Shown: positions 8,068-20,010 of the stretch, piece after piece
Numbering within the stretch: the stretch's first letter is position 1
How the letters are laid out: every line of letters begins with the position of its first letter
Source: Pseudomonas sp. NKUCC02_KPG
Lineage (GTDB): Bacteria > Pseudomonadota > Gammaproteobacteria > Pseudomonadales > Pseudomonadaceae
NCBI RefSeq assembly: GCF_019345465.1
Contig: NZ_JAHKRC010000002.1
Span: forward strand, 248,001 to 312,000
Direction of reading: 5' to 3'
DNA: 64,000 nucleotides
Made by a program: the position numbers and the translations under genes
Notes under the pieces: generated by a model
The model's input: only the letters and a program-made list of their open reading frames with translations
The model's database searches: none
What the model was told of the DNA's origin: nothing

Positions 8068-8340
8068 TCAGTGTACAGAAGGGTTCTCGGTTCGAAGACA
8101 CAACTCCGCCTCCAGAACCTGCACGCGAGTCAGGATGTGTCTCTCCTTTAACGCTGAGTGCTCTTGCATTTCCTCAGGCGTGGCGTTTCTCACTGGATCG
8201 CTCAGGGCCAGGTAGCGCTCTGACTCTTCATGGGTGAGTCCCACCAAGACCTCCCTGTCGCTCAGGTCGGTGGAGAGTGAGTATATTTTTTTCAAAAACG
8301 TTCTATTGCTATCGGTAAGGTCAAGCACGCAGATGTTCAC
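8068..8340 (-). CDS. Small hypothetical protein
   Basis: A 90-residue soluble protein starting MNICVLDLTDS, acidic and helix-rich, without signal peptide or recognised motif. It follows the HhH gene in the same direction with a gap of about 120 bp. Reality is supported by a coherent amino-acid composition only; the ribosome binding site is weak. Confidence 0.45.
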   Translation of the reverse strand: MNICVLDLTDSNRTFLKKIYSLSTDLSDREVLVGLTHEESERYLALSDPVRNATPEEMQEHSALKERHILTRVQVLEAELCLRTENPSVH

Positions 8341-8461
8341 ACACAGTATTGATTGAAGTCTGACCGGGCCCTTGTTTAAAAAGTTCAGAGCCCTGGCGCC
8401 AGCACGCCCTTGGGTGATTCGTGGCGCCCGGGCAGCTCAACAGGGCGGTATCCGAAGGTAT

Positions 8462-8716
8462 CTACCGGGTTGCTTCAGGCCCTGTCGAGGCTCTGGCGAG
8501 CTCGAAAGCCGCTGTAATGGCAGCCCGGGCCTGAGGGCTGTTTTTCCAGCAAGTCGATCCTGTTGCTGCAGATGCCTGGGCCAGAATGTCACACACACTC
8601 GCCTTGCTGAGTTCAGTCAGGGACCCGATGCCCATTTGTTCAAGTCGCGTGATAACGGTGGGTCCAACGCCCTTGAGCGCTAACAAGGCGGTTCTTTCTT
8701 CCAGTGAAAATGACAT
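8462..8716 (-). CDS. Helix-hairpin-helix domain protein
   Basis: An 84-residue protein made of one helix-hairpin-helix module: LLALKGVGPTVITRLEQMGI (about residues 11-31), where KGVGPT is the hairpin, then LTELSKASVCDIL and a C-terminal helix. These modules bind DNA without sequence specificity or mediate protein contacts. Short stand-alone versions (DUF4332/Cdd1-like) are common in Pseudomonas and uncharacterised. It is the first gene of a small leftward group with 8068 and possibly 7770. Confidence 0.6.
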   Translation of the reverse strand: MSFSLEERTALLALKGVGPTVITRLEQMGIGSLTELSKASVCDILAQASAATGSTCWKNSPQARAAITAAFELARASTGPEATR

Positions 8717-8880
8717 CCGTAAAGTCCTTTTTGGTCAGTTCTATCCATTGCCATGGACGGTTTTGTAACAGCTGAAAAGCTCAGCGCCCGGCTCACTTCA
8801 GGGCGTAATCTCGAATTGTGAAACTCAGGCAGGGCTGCATCAAGCACTCATTGCGCTAACGCCGGATCTAAGTAGCAGAA

Positions 8881-8944
8881 GTTCCCCGTACAAGCTGGGG
8901 AACCGGTCAACTCATGGGCGCCATGCTCAAGCTTCATGGCGCCC
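8881..8944 (-). terminator. Two hairpins after the TonB receptor gene
   Basis: GGGCGCCATG (8916-8925) pairs perfectly with CATGGCGCCC (8935-8944), and GTTCCCC (8881-8887) with GGGGAAC (8897-8903). Both lie within 75 bp after the receptor's stop. Neither has a strong T-run, so termination is inferred from placement. Confidence 0.5.
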
Positions 8945-8954
8945 GCACGTCTGA

Positions 8955-11105
8955 TCAGAAGCTGACTTCCCCGGTCAGGCGCAGTGTGCGTCCTTCTCCC
9001 CAGGTGACTCGCCGGGTGTTGCCACCCGACGCCACGAAGTAGCTGCGATCGGTCAGGTTGCCGGCATTGAGTTGCAGCGAGGTTTCCTTGCCCAGCAGAT
9101 GGCTGGATTTCCAGGATACGAAAGCGTCTACCGTGGTGTAGTCAGGCAACTCGAAAGAGTTGCTGATATCGCCCGCGCGCTTGCCCACATAGCGAGCACC
9201 GGAGCCCAGACGCAAACGTCCCGAGAAAATATCGGCCGGGACTTCGTAGGTGAGGTAGGCACCGCCTACATGACGTGCCACGTTGAACAGGCGATTGCCT
9301 TCGGTTTGCTCGGCGTCCTTCTTGATCCGGGCATCGGTGTAGGCGTAGTTGGCTATCACGCTCCACTGCGCGCTCAGGCGTCCGGTCATGCTCCATTCCA
9401 GGCCACGGGACTGCACTTCACCCGCCAGGCGCTGCACCATGTTGCCGAATTCGTCCAGCTCGCCGGTGTTCTGCTGCACGTTCTTTTTCAGGATGTCGTA
9501 CAGCGCCAGCTGGCTGGTCCAGTCACCGTTGTCATACTTGAGCCCCACCTCGTACTGGCGCCCGGTCTCCGCCTTGTAAGTGCCTTCGAAGGTGGTGCCG
9601 GATTCCATCTCATTGGGTGCGAACGACTGGCTGTAGTTGGCATAGGCAGAGAGGTCATCGCGCATCTGATACACCAGCCCCAGAAAGGGCAGGAGCCTGG
9701 ACTCGCCCTCGTCGGTGGTTTGCTTGAAGTCCAGGCCCGCGCCCGAGTCTATCGAGTAGTGCTGATAGCGCAGGCCCGGCGCCAGAATCCATTTTTCCCC
9801 CAGGTGAACCGTGTCTTTGACGTACAGCGACTGGCCCTTGATATGGTTTTTGCCGTTGGTGTTCGACGGGTTGACGGTGCCTGTCGGGGGCAGCAAGCCA
9901 TACTGCGGGTCGGCCGGGTAGAAGCCGCCGACGTTTCGACTCTGCAGGAAATCCCCGTTGGCTTCGCGACGTGTTTCATAGTCGACACCCGTGACCAGGT
10001 CATGGTCGATACCGTACCAGGTCCTGCTGCCGATCCAGTCCAGGGACAGGTAAGCGTTCTCCCGGTTGGCGCCCACATTGCGCCGAAAACGCCGGGTCAG
10101 TTCGCCAGTGGCGGGGCGATATTCGCTGGGGTCGGCCTGGTAATCGTTGTAGTGGTCATACACCCAGCCCGTTGTCAGGCGTACCCGTGAAGCGGGATCC
10201 AGACGGTACTCGGTGGTGGTGTTGAACGACTGGCGCTGGCCTTGGGCACGGGTCCATTTTTCATCCAGGCGCTTGTCGCGGCTGCCCACGTGATGGCCGT
10301 TGTAAAACACGGCGCCCCGGTCCAGGGTGTTGCTGTAGTCGTTGTATTCATAGGCGGCGAGAAATGACAGATCGTCAGACTCGTAGGCGAGTGAGGGCGC
10401 GACCAGCCTGGACGTGTTCTGGCCAAAGTTGCGCCAGTAATTTTCGTCCCGGTTTTGCCCTATCAGTCGAAATGCAAACCCGGTATCACCCAGCGGCCCG
10501 GTCACATCGAACCAGCCATCGCCACCGCCCTGATCGCTCAGGGTGCCGCCCAGTGTGCTGTTCCACTGGTATTGCGGCTTTTTGGTGATCACGTTGATCA
10601 CGCCGCCCGGTTCCTGCATGCCGTAGAGCAATGACGCCGGGCCCTTGAGCATCTCGACGCGCTCGGTGGTGACGCGCTGGAAATTGCGCCCAATGGGCAT
10701 GCGCACCCCGTCGCGCAGCACGCCGCCATCGTCGGAGTTGCCGAAACCGCGCTTGATGAAACTGTCCTGCGTGCCACCGAAATTATTACTGACCACGACC
10801 CCCGGCATAAACTTGATCACGTCTTCGAGGGTTTGAGGCGCTTGATCCTTGAGCTGTTGCGGGGTCACCGTGTCCACGGTCTGTGATTGCTGCAGGAAGG
10901 CCGTTTCAGTCTTGTCTGCCGTCGAGCTGTAGCCTGCACGGTAGTCCGTGTCGTCTGCGCTGGATTGCACACCGTCGACCTGAGTACTGGGCAGTTGCAG
11001 GGGGGCGACTTCGCTCGCCAGCACTGTGCAACTGATCACCAGGCTGGTACACACACCCAGCGGCACAATGCCTGCCCGTTTGAATCCATGCTTCCTTTGC
11101 AACAT
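8955..11105 (-). CDS. TonB-dependent siderophore receptor
   Basis: A 716-residue outer-membrane receptor for a ferric siderophore. The start is the ATG at 11105, which has GGAG eight bases upstream. After a signal peptide (to about residue 31, ending LASE), the plug domain spans about 65-175 (TVTPQQLKDQAPQTLEDVIK, FIKRGF, RVEMLKGPASLLYG, GGVINVITKKP). A 22-strand barrel follows, ending in the typical aromatic GEVSF. There is no N-terminal signalling (STN) domain, so it should not act with an anti-sigma partner. It is most like FhuE/ferrichrome-type receptors, but the ligand cannot be told. A Fur-like box lies upstream, so it is probably iron-repressed. Confidence 0.85.
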   Translation of the reverse strand: MLQRKHGFKRAGIVPLGVCTSLVISCTVLASEVAPLQLPSTQVDGVQSSADDTDYRAGYSSTADKTETAFLQQSQTVDTVTPQQLKDQAPQTLEDVIKFMPGVVVSNNFGGTQDSFIKRGFGNSDDGGVLRDGVRMPIGRNFQRVTTERVEMLKGPASLLYGMQEPGGVINVITKKPQYQWNSTLGGTLSDQGGGDGWFDVTGPLGDTGFAFRLIGQNRDENYWRNFGQNTSRLVAPSLAYESDDLSFLAAYEYNDYSNTLDRGAVFYNGHHVGSRDKRLDEKWTRAQGQRQSFNTTTEYRLDPASRVRLTTGWVYDHYNDYQADPSEYRPATGELTRRFRRNVGANRENAYLSLDWIGSRTWYGIDHDLVTGVDYETRREANGDFLQSRNVGGFYPADPQYGLLPPTGTVNPSNTNGKNHIKGQSLYVKDTVHLGEKWILAPGLRYQHYSIDSGAGLDFKQTTDEGESRLLPFLGLVYQMRDDLSAYANYSQSFAPNEMESGTTFEGTYKAETGRQYEVGLKYDNGDWTSQLALYDILKKNVQQNTGELDEFGNMVQRLAGEVQSRGLEWSMTGRLSAQWSVIANYAYTDARIKKDAEQTEGNRLFNVARHVGGAYLTYEVPADIFSGRLRLGSGARYVGKRAGDISNSFELPDYTTVDAFVSWKSSHLLGKETSLQLNAGNLTDRSYFVASGGNTRRVTWGEGRTLRLTGEVSF

Positions 11106-11253
11106 CCGTAACACTCCACACCATTGACGGCAGATAACTGAATTCGCTGTCGAGCACCGGACACACGCTGGACAAGGTTCCAGGTACTCCGGGTGAAACG
11201 TCTATTACGGGCGTTTCAGACTCGTCAGTAGGGCTGAATCGTATCAGCTGGCG

Positions 11254-11272
11254 GGAATGTTTATCATTAACT
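11254..11272 (-). promoter_or_regulatory. Fur-box-like site upstream of the TonB receptor
   Basis: Read on the minus strand, AGTTAATGATAAACATTCC matches much of the 19-bp Fur consensus (GATAATGATAATCATTATC), sharing AATGATAA and CATT. It lies about 150 bp upstream of the receptor start in the gap between the receptor and the LysR gene, where iron-repressed control is expected. Confidence 0.55.
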
Positions 11273-11321
11273 TTTGGGTGTGGCGCACAAAAGTCGTGGG
11301 GCAGGGCAACGTGCCCGCGCA

Positions 11322-12221
11322 TCACTCCTTGAGCGCTTGTTGCCCAAACGGCAGTAACTCGCTCATCAAGTTGAACACGGTGCTTTTGACGGCGCTGTTC
11401 AGATCCGTCCATGCCAGCCCTGTGGTTGCACGGTAGCTTCCCAGCTCCAGGGGCCTGGAAATGACGTTGGCGGGTAATGCGCGTCCGGCATTGGCGGGCA
11501 GCAAGCCAACGCCCAGCCCGGCCGACACCAGCGCGAGCATGGTGGTGAACTCGCCCAGCTCCGCCGCAATTTGCAACTGCCCGCCCTGGCGTGTGACCGC
11601 TTGCATCAGCTCATCGTAAAAGCCGGGGGCGTAACGTCTGGCCAGGATAAACACGGGCAGTTGGTCGAGGTCCGTCGGGTGCAGGGTGTCGCAGGCAACC
11701 AGCGGGTGATCGCCGGGCAGGGCAACAATAAAGGTTTCCTGCAGCACTTCGCGGGTCTGGATACCGGGGATGGCGGCTGGCAAGCGCATCAGGCCGAAAT
11801 CGAGCTGGCCGTTCTTGAGTGCCACCGCCTGATCCGGGCCGGGCATGTCCTTGAGTTCCAGTTCAATACGCGGGAATCGTGCATGCAACGAGCGGATCAG
11901 TGAGGGCAGCAGCTCAGGCAGGACCGATGACACAAACCCCAAGCGTACGCGCCCGATTTCTCCGCGCCCGCAAGCCCTGGCCACATCCGCCGCATGGGCA
12001 GACTGATACAGCGTGGCCCGGGCTTCGGGCAGGAAGAGGGTGCCCACTTCTGTCAGCGTGACCGAGTGCCGGTTACGCTCGAACAGGCGCACCCCCAGCT
12101 CTTCTTCGAGCATCTTTATCTGCATGCTCAGGGCCGGTTGCACGATGGATAACCGTTGTGCAGCGCGGCCGAAGTGCAGCTCCTCTGCCAGGGTCACAAA
12201 TGATCGCAGGTGTTTGATTTC
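11322..12221 (-). CDS. LysR-family transcriptional regulator
   Basis: A 299-residue regulator. The GTG at 12221 is preferred because GGAG lies six bases before it and the protein then begins VEIKHLRSFVTLAEE, standard for the family; a longer start gives an atypical 15-residue tail. The winged HTH spans about 1-60 (LHFGRAAQRLSIVQPALSMQ), and a LysR substrate-binding domain follows from about 90. The N-terminus resembles aromatic-catabolism regulators such as CatR/BenM. It lies between the TonB receptor and the TorF porin; which of them it controls is not evident. Confidence 0.85.
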   Translation of the reverse strand, partial: EIKHLRSFVTLAEELHFGRAAQRLSIVQPALSMQIKMLEEELGVRLFERNRHSVTLTEVGTLFLPEARATLYQSAHAADVARACGRGEIGRVRLGFVSSVLPELLPSLIRSLHARFPRIELELKDMPGPDQAVALKNGQLDFGLMRLPAAIPGIQTREVLQETFIVALPGDHPLVACDTLHPTDLDQLPVFILARRYAPGFYDELMQAVTRQGGQLQIAAELGEFTTMLALVSAGLGVGLLPANAGRALPANVISRPLELGSYRATTGLAWTDLNSAVKSTVFNLMSELLPFGQQALKE

Positions 12222-12312
12222 CACTGAGCACTCCAGGCTACGTAACGACGTCTTGGCGAGGCTCATGGTAATGGATCACAGGATAATGGGTGACGCCTGA
12301 TCGCAGGTTTAA

Positions 12313-13089
12313 TCAGAAGGTTTTGCTGGCGCTGGCCACCAGCGTTGCACCGCACACATCGTCATAGTCGGTGAAGCTGGTGCACTCGGCCTTCGACAGG
12401 TCGGTATCGATATAGCTCAGCGCCCAGTCAATACCGATCAGCTGGCGGCTGAGCTTGACCTCCCAGTCGTAGTAATCACCCCGTCCTTTGCCGCTGTTGC
12501 TGAAAAATACGTCGTCCTTGTAGTCGACGTATTCATAGCGCAGGGCCAAGCCGATCTCGGCGGGCAGCACGGTGTGATAGCCGATAAAGACCGTGGATAA
12601 ATCCTCGTCTTTTTTGCCCTCGTGGAACTCGCCGTTGTCATCCTCGTAGTCCGGGCCTTTCATGTTGTTGACGTACTTGCCCCCGAGCAACACGCCGTAC
12701 AGGTCGAGGGTGGTCTGGATATCGCTCTGGTTGTACCCGCTTTCACGGGGGAACTCGTAGCGGGTGTAGAAAGTGTCCAGGCTGATGTTGTCGTTGATTT
12801 GCCAGAAGTAACCGGCGAAGTATTCGATCTCCTGTCGGGCTTTGGAGTCATGGCCAAAGTCGACATTGGAGGTCCACAGGCCAGCATACAGACCGCTGAC
12901 ATGGTTGAGGGTGATCGCCAGCTGGGCGGCGGGGTCGCCCAGGGTTTGCGACAGGCCGTTGGCCCGGTAGTCGCTGATCAGTGTGGGGGTGATCGCCAAT
13001 TGGAAATCATCGTTGAGCTCCAGCGCCCGGGCGCTGAGCAAGGGGGCCAGGGCCAGGCCCGTGAGCATGCAGACAGACAATGCATTCAT
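12313..13089 (-). CDS. TorF-family putative outer-membrane porin
   Basis: A 258-residue protein starting at MNALSVCML, where AAGAG precedes the ATG; the longer start upstream lacks a site. It has a signal peptide ending SARA, then alternating strands of a small beta barrel (ITPTLISDYRANGLSQTLGD is the characteristic opening of the TorF/Gcw_chp family), ending ...VASASKTF with a terminal Phe. Such proteins are predicted outer-membrane channels; substrates are not known. It sits 46 bp downstream of the periplasmic amidohydrolase on the same strand, so it probably serves the same nutrient. Confidence 0.7.
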   Translation of the reverse strand: MNALSVCMLTGLALAPLLSARALELNDDFQLAITPTLISDYRANGLSQTLGDPAAQLAITLNHVSGLYAGLWTSNVDFGHDSKARQEIEYFAGYFWQINDNISLDTFYTRYEFPRESGYNQSDIQTTLDLYGVLLGGKYVNNMKGPDYEDDNGEFHEGKKDEDLSTVFIGYHTVLPAEIGLALRYEYVDYKDDVFFSNSGKGRGDYYDWEVKLSRQLIGIDWALSYIDTDLSKAECTSFTDYDDVCGATLVASASKTF

Positions 13090-13135
13090 ATCGATTCTCT
13101 TGTTTTTATAAGGCGCCATGGGCCATGCGGGTCAA

Positions 13136-14878
13136 TCAGGCGTCAGGTGCGTACACCTGCTTACCGGCGAAGAAGGTCTTCAGGACTTTGGTGTCCGAAA
13201 GGGCCTCGTCATCGACGCTGAACACATCACGGTCGAGGATGATCAGGTCAGCCTGCTTGCCGGGTACCAGAGAGCCGATTTGGGCATCCAGGCCCAGGGT
13301 TTTGGCGGCATTGCTGGTGTAGGCATAAAACATGCTCTGGCGATCAAGGCTTTCCTTGGCATTGAGCACACCCAGAGGGCCTTTGCGGGTGGCTGCCTGG
13401 GCGATGGCGTTCCACGGGTTCGGGCTGGAAACCGGCCAGTCGCTGGCGCCGGCGATCATGGCCCCGGCATCTTTCAGGGATTTGGCCGGGTACTGATAGC
13501 CATAGGCAAATGCACTGATGTAAGGCTTCACCAGGTCGACGGTGTAGCTTTCTTCCGTCGCCCACAGCAGTTGCATGGATGCCACTACCCCCAGTTGCGC
13601 AAACCGCGGGAACTCCTTGGGGTTGACCAGTTGCAAGTGGCTGATGCTGTGGGTCACCGATGCGGGGCTCTGCGTGCGCGCATATTCAAAACCGTTCAGG
13701 GACTCACGCACCGCACGGTCGCCGACCGCATGCATGTGTACGATCCAGCCGCGCTTTTCGGCGGCCACCACCAGCTCGCCAAAGTGCGCAGGGTCAATCA
13801 GCAGTTCGCCGTTTTTATTATTGTTCTTGTACGGCACGATGACTGCCGCCGTTTGCCCCGGGTATTCCAGAACACCGTCGGCAAACACCTTGATGCCGGG
13901 GAAGGTCAGGTTGGGTACGCCTTCGAACTGTTTCATCACCGTGGCCAGCACTTCAAGGTCGGCGGGTTTGCTTTTGGAATTGGTCAGCATCAGAGCCGCG
14001 ACGTGGGCAGAAAGCTCTCCGTTCTCTGCCAATTGACGATACAGCGGTAATACGCCCACGCTCTGTTCAGTGGCGGTGAAATCAAACAGCGAGTCGGAAT
14101 GCCCTGCGTTCGAGGCCGCGTCCATCCAGCCCGTAACCCCATACTGGTTATTTATTCTTACGGCTTCACGGGCAGCCTTGAGCATCACCTGCGCGCTTGG
14201 CGGCGGGACCTGGCCGCGTACCTGATCCCACATGGACTCGGCAACAAAACCGGTCGGGGTGAAGTCTGCCCCGTGACCGATATAACCGCGCTCTTTGCTC
14301 GGCAGGTTCTTTATAAAGGCGGCATCAATGTTGGCGTGCTTGAGCATGGCGTTGTTGGCCCAGCCGGTATGCCCGTCGATGCCGTTCAATACCAGCGGTT
14401 TGTCAGCCCAGCGGCCCTGATTGAAACGCTTGCCCAACTCGCTGCTTTGTTCCCAATAGGCCGAACTGACGCCCGCAATATTGACGATGGCGCCGTCCCC
14501 GGTATTGCCTGCCTGCTCCTGCTCGATGATCCATTGTTCGAGTTCGGGCAGGGGTTTTTCTTCATCCAGCAGGTTCGCCCCCAGGCTGGCCAAACCGGCG
14601 AGTACCGGATGGCTATGGGTGTCGATCATGCCGGGCATCAGTACCTTGCCTGCCAGGTCAATGCGCCGGGTTTTGGCATCGGCCAAGGCGTTGACCTCGT
14701 CATCGCTGCCCACTTTCATGATCTTGCCGTTTTCGACGGCCACCGCGTTTGCCAGCGCCTGGCCGGGCACGCCGGTAAACACTTTGCCGTTGGTGAAGAC
14801 CAGGTCGGCAGCGGCCATGGCCTGCAGCGAGGGCAGGGTAAACAATGCTGCAAGCACACACGGGGTAAAACGCTTCAT
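13136..14878 (-). CDS. Exported YtcJ-like metal-dependent amidohydrolase
   Basis: A 580-residue enzyme starting at MKRFTPCVLAALF, with AAGGACG before the ATG. The first 24 residues are a Sec signal peptide (ending AMAA), so it works in the periplasm. It has the amidohydrolase composite fold: LVFTNGKVFTG, then the metal motif MPGMIDTHSHP, later HMHAVGDRA, and ASDWPVSSPNPW near the C-terminus. YtcJ-type enzymes cleave amide bonds of varied small substrates. Here it lies downstream of gamma-glutamyl-amine genes, so an N-acyl or N-glutamyl amine is a reasonable guess. The leader carries an AACAACAATAAAAA motif. Confidence 0.8.
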   Translation of the reverse strand: MKRFTPCVLAALFTLPSLQAMAAADLVFTNGKVFTGVPGQALANAVAVENGKIMKVGSDDEVNALADAKTRRIDLAGKVLMPGMIDTHSHPVLAGLASLGANLLDEEKPLPELEQWIIEQEQAGNTGDGAIVNIAGVSSAYWEQSSELGKRFNQGRWADKPLVLNGIDGHTGWANNAMLKHANIDAAFIKNLPSKERGYIGHGADFTPTGFVAESMWDQVRGQVPPPSAQVMLKAAREAVRINNQYGVTGWMDAASNAGHSDSLFDFTATEQSVGVLPLYRQLAENGELSAHVAALMLTNSKSKPADLEVLATVMKQFEGVPNLTFPGIKVFADGVLEYPGQTAAVIVPYKNNNKNGELLIDPAHFGELVVAAEKRGWIVHMHAVGDRAVRESLNGFEYARTQSPASVTHSISHLQLVNPKEFPRFAQLGVVASMQLLWATEESYTVDLVKPYISAFAYGYQYPAKSLKDAGAMIAGASDWPVSSPNPWNAIAQAATRKGPLGVLNAKESLDRQSMFYAYTSNAAKTLGLDAQIGSLVPGKQADLIILDRDVFSVDDEALSDTKVLKTFFAGKQVYAPDA

Positions 14879-14888
14879 GTGAACGTCC

Positions 14889-14902
14889 TTTTTATTGTTG
14901 TT
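14889..14902 (-). promoter_or_regulatory. CA motif (Crc/Hfq site) before the amidohydrolase
   Basis: AACAACAATAAAAA on the minus strand overlaps the ribosome-binding region of the amidohydrolase. It fits the AANAANAA pattern bound by Hfq with Crc in Pseudomonas catabolite repression. Confidence 0.6.
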
Positions 14903-14949
14903 GGCTTGTTTCAAAGTGTTGGAAATAACGGATAAACCGCGGCGCCTGC

Positions 14950-15010
14950 CTCGCGAGCAAGCCCGCGCCCACAGCCCCAATTCCTGTGGGAGCGGGCTTG
15001 CTCGCGATAC
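14950..15010. repeat. Inverted pair of Pseudomonas REP elements
   Basis: TCGCGAGCAAGCCCGCGCCC and its near reverse complement face each other around a CAGCCCCAATTCC spacer. This is the common Pseudomonas REP core in head-to-head order. It lies between the amidohydrolase and the upstream oxidase gene and may separate their transcripts. Confidence 0.85.
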
Positions 15011-15054
15011 TCGCGGCGCGGTGTATCTGAATGACCACAGTGCTGCATCTCGTA

Positions 15055-16353
15055 TTAGCGGGCAGCGATTTCCTTGAGTCGGTACCAGAGCATGCCCAGC
15101 GCCAACAGTGGCGAGCGCAGGTGCTTGCCCCCGGGGAATGTCAGGTGCGGTACGCGGGAGAACAGGTCAAAACCCTGGCTGTGTTCAAGGCTGATGGCCT
15201 GTGCAACCAGCCGCGCCGCCATATGGGTGGTGTTGATGCCATGCCCGGCATAGGCCTGGGCATAAAACACGTTGGGATGGGCCTGCAACCGGCCAATCTG
15301 TGGCAGCCGGTTGGCGCCAATGCCGATCATGCCGCTCCACTGAAAGTCGATGGTTTTGCCTGCCAGCTGTGGAAACACGTCAAGCATTTTGGGGCGCATA
15401 TACCCCGCAATATCCTTGAGCGTTCGCCCGGAGTAGTGACACGCGCCGCCAAACAGCAAGCGTCGGTCGGCCGACAAACGATAGTAATCAAGCCCCACAC
15501 GTTGATCGCACAGGGCCCGGTTTTCAGGGATCAGGGTGTGCGCCAGATCCTCGCTCAAGGGCTCAGTGGCAATCACGTAGCTGCCAGCGGCCAACACTTT
15601 GCCGCTGAGCGCAGGCTCCAGATCACCCAGATGGGCATTGCCCGCGAGCACCAGGGTTTTGGCATGAACCACGCCGTTGGCCGTGTGCACGCGAACTTGA
15701 CTGCCGTATTCGATACGGGTCGCGGCGCTGTTTTCGTAAATCCTGACCCCCAGTTGTTGCGCGACGGCGGCTTCGCCCAAGGCCAGGTTGAGCGGGTGCA
15801 AATGCCCCGAGCCTTCATCGATCAACCCGCCGAGGTAGCGGTCCGACGCGACCACGAGGTGCATGTCTGCGCGCGCTACCAGCTCGACCTTGTGCCGATA
15901 GCCCAGCCGTTGCAGGGATGCCTGCTCGGCGACAAGGTTTTCAACATGGCGCGGGGTGTTGGCCAACTCGCAAAAGCCCCAGCGCAAATCACAGTCGATG
16001 CCGTGTTTTTCTACGCGCTGACGCACCAGATCCACCGCGTCCAGGCCCAGTCGTTCGAGTACCGTGACGCCTTCACGGCCGATGGTTTTTTCGTGGGCGT
16101 CCAGGTCGTGACCCACCCCGCGAATCAGTTGGCCGCCGTTGCGCCCGGTGGCCCCCCAGGCGATGTGCTGCGCCTCAAGCACAATCACCGAGTGACCACG
16201 TTCCGCCAGCTCAATGGCGGTGTTCAAGCCGGTAAAGCCTGCGCCAATAATGCAGACGTCCGCCTGCACCTGGCCCTCAAGGGGCGGGCAGTTGAGCGTC
16301 TGGTTGCGCGTGGCGCTGTAATAGGTGTGCGGTAAAGACATCATGGACGTCAT
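15055..16353 (-). CDS. FAD-dependent amine oxidase, PuuB-like
   Basis: A 432-residue flavoprotein starting MTSMMSLPHTYYS. It has the DAO fold: dinucleotide motif CIIGAGFTGLNTAIELAERG near the start, GATGRNGGQ near residue 65, and the C-terminal FAD-closing region WSGMIGIGANRLPQIG followed by YAGHGINTTHMA. The closest known role is gamma-glutamylputrescine oxidase, which oxidises the free amine end of a gamma-glutamylated diamine in the cytoplasm. The neighbouring ligase and binding protein fit that chemistry. The exact amine is unknown. Confidence 0.8.
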   Translation of the reverse strand: MTSMMSLPHTYYSATRNQTLNCPPLEGQVQADVCIIGAGFTGLNTAIELAERGHSVIVLEAQHIAWGATGRNGGQLIRGVGHDLDAHEKTIGREGVTVLERLGLDAVDLVRQRVEKHGIDCDLRWGFCELANTPRHVENLVAEQASLQRLGYRHKVELVARADMHLVVASDRYLGGLIDEGSGHLHPLNLALGEAAVAQQLGVRIYENSAATRIEYGSQVRVHTANGVVHAKTLVLAGNAHLGDLEPALSGKVLAAGSYVIATEPLSEDLAHTLIPENRALCDQRVGLDYYRLSADRRLLFGGACHYSGRTLKDIAGYMRPKMLDVFPQLAGKTIDFQWSGMIGIGANRLPQIGRLQAHPNVFYAQAYAGHGINTTHMAARLVAQAISLEHSQGFDLFSRVPHLTFPGGKHLRSPLLALGMLWYRLKEIAAR

Positions 16354-16403
16354 AAAAAACTGCCTACTGAGTTGCCGGGCATCCATTGATGCCCGGCACA
16401 GGA

Positions 16404-18894
<2,491 letters not shown>

Positions 18895-19024
18895 AACGCC
18901 TCTTGCAGGGAAATGCCTGAGCGCCCCCTGGCTGCTCAGTTCCGTGTTGCGAGGTGATAGTGCAATCGTGGGACGGCAGGCTTCTATCCGATTTGCGTTT
19001 TAATTCATGCCCTGTTTTGGTGCG

Positions 19025-19903
19025 CTAGCGTAGGCGCAACAGGGTGCTGCTGGGCAGTTCGCCGAACAGTGTGCGGTAGGTTTCCGAGAACCGGCCCAGG
19101 TGCCAGAACGACCAGCGCATGGCGATTTCTGCCACGGTGGTTTGGGCGGGGCAAAGGCGCAGCAAGTCGCGGCGGGCAAAATTCAGTCGGCGCAAACGTT
19201 GCCACTGGCTGGGCGAGACGCCGGTAAAGGACGTGAAACTGTGTTGCAACTGGCGCACGGACACCCCGGCGGCATTGGCCAGTTGCAGCACGTTGAAGTG
19301 TTCTTGCGGGGCGGTCATGACCAGGTCGAATACGCGCTGGATCAGGCGGCGGTCATGGGCCAGGTGTTTTTGCTGGCTGTGATCGAGGGTCTGGCGCGGG
19401 CAGTCGAGGATATACAGGCAGTCGTCGACCAGTTGCTGGGCCAGGCTTTCGTCGGGCAGCGGCGAATCATCGACGGCCAGTTGCTGCAAGGTGCTGCTTA
19501 ACCAGCGGCCAAAAATGCGGCTTTGCTGGGACACCAGCGGCGTGAGGAACAGGCCGTCGAGGTTGCTCAGGTTTTCCAGTTGCCTGAGGTAGCGGGGGCC
19601 GATGACGACCGAGACTTCCTTGTAGTTTTCCGGGGTGATCCAGGTGTTCTGGGTTTCTTCGTTGAGCAGATAGAGCGAGCCGTTTTGCGTGTCAAAACTG
19701 AACACCAGCGAGGCGGCGGGTGCATGGAAATGCTGCTCGATGCGAGTGTTCATCTGCTCCTCAAACACCTCGATGCCGTTGAGTTGCAGGTGCACCACCT
19801 TGCCCTGGAAATACCCGGCCGACATTTGTTGGTAGTGTTCCTGCCAGCCTGCAATCACCAGTTGCTGATCCACGTCCGCCGTGTTGTGGGATTGAATCTG
19901 CAT
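19025..19903 (-). CDS. AraC-family regulator, probable controller of the amine cluster
   Basis: A 292-residue regulator starting MQIQSHNTADVD with AGGAAG before the ATG. The N-terminal two thirds is a sensor domain without a clear cupin. The C-terminal AraC DNA-binding domain spans about 195-290 with two HTH units (LQLANAAGVSVRQLQHSF; EIAMRWSFWHLGRFSETYR, then LFGELPSS). It is related to EutR-type regulators. It lies upstream of the ligase gene in the same direction, so local control is likely. Confidence 0.8.
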   Translation of the reverse strand: MQIQSHNTADVDQQLVIAGWQEHYQQMSAGYFQGKVVHLQLNGIEVFEEQMNTRIEQHFHAPAASLVFSFDTQNGSLYLLNEETQNTWITPENYKEVSVVIGPRYLRQLENLSNLDGLFLTPLVSQQSRIFGRWLSSTLQQLAVDDSPLPDESLAQQLVDDCLYILDCPRQTLDHSQQKHLAHDRRLIQRVFDLVMTAPQEHFNVLQLANAAGVSVRQLQHSFTSFTGVSPSQWQRLRRLNFARRDLLRLCPAQTTVAEIAMRWSFWHLGRFSETYRTLFGELPSSTLLRLR

Positions 19904-20010
19904 GGCTTGCTTCCTCGTGTTCCTGCTTGGGCAGGTATTGTCAGCAGACCCTATCAGCGGAAAAAAGGCCGCGCAAGACACGGATGGAGCAGGTCTCAGT
20001 GCTTAGGCGT

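Noticed and set aside
9072..10190. Long rightward frame opposite the TonB receptor
   Set aside because: Antisense shadow of a clear receptor gene; the codon pattern follows the minus strand.
13118..16335. Long rightward frames opposite the amidohydrolase and oxidase
   Set aside because: They mirror GC-rich third positions of well-identified minus-strand genes.
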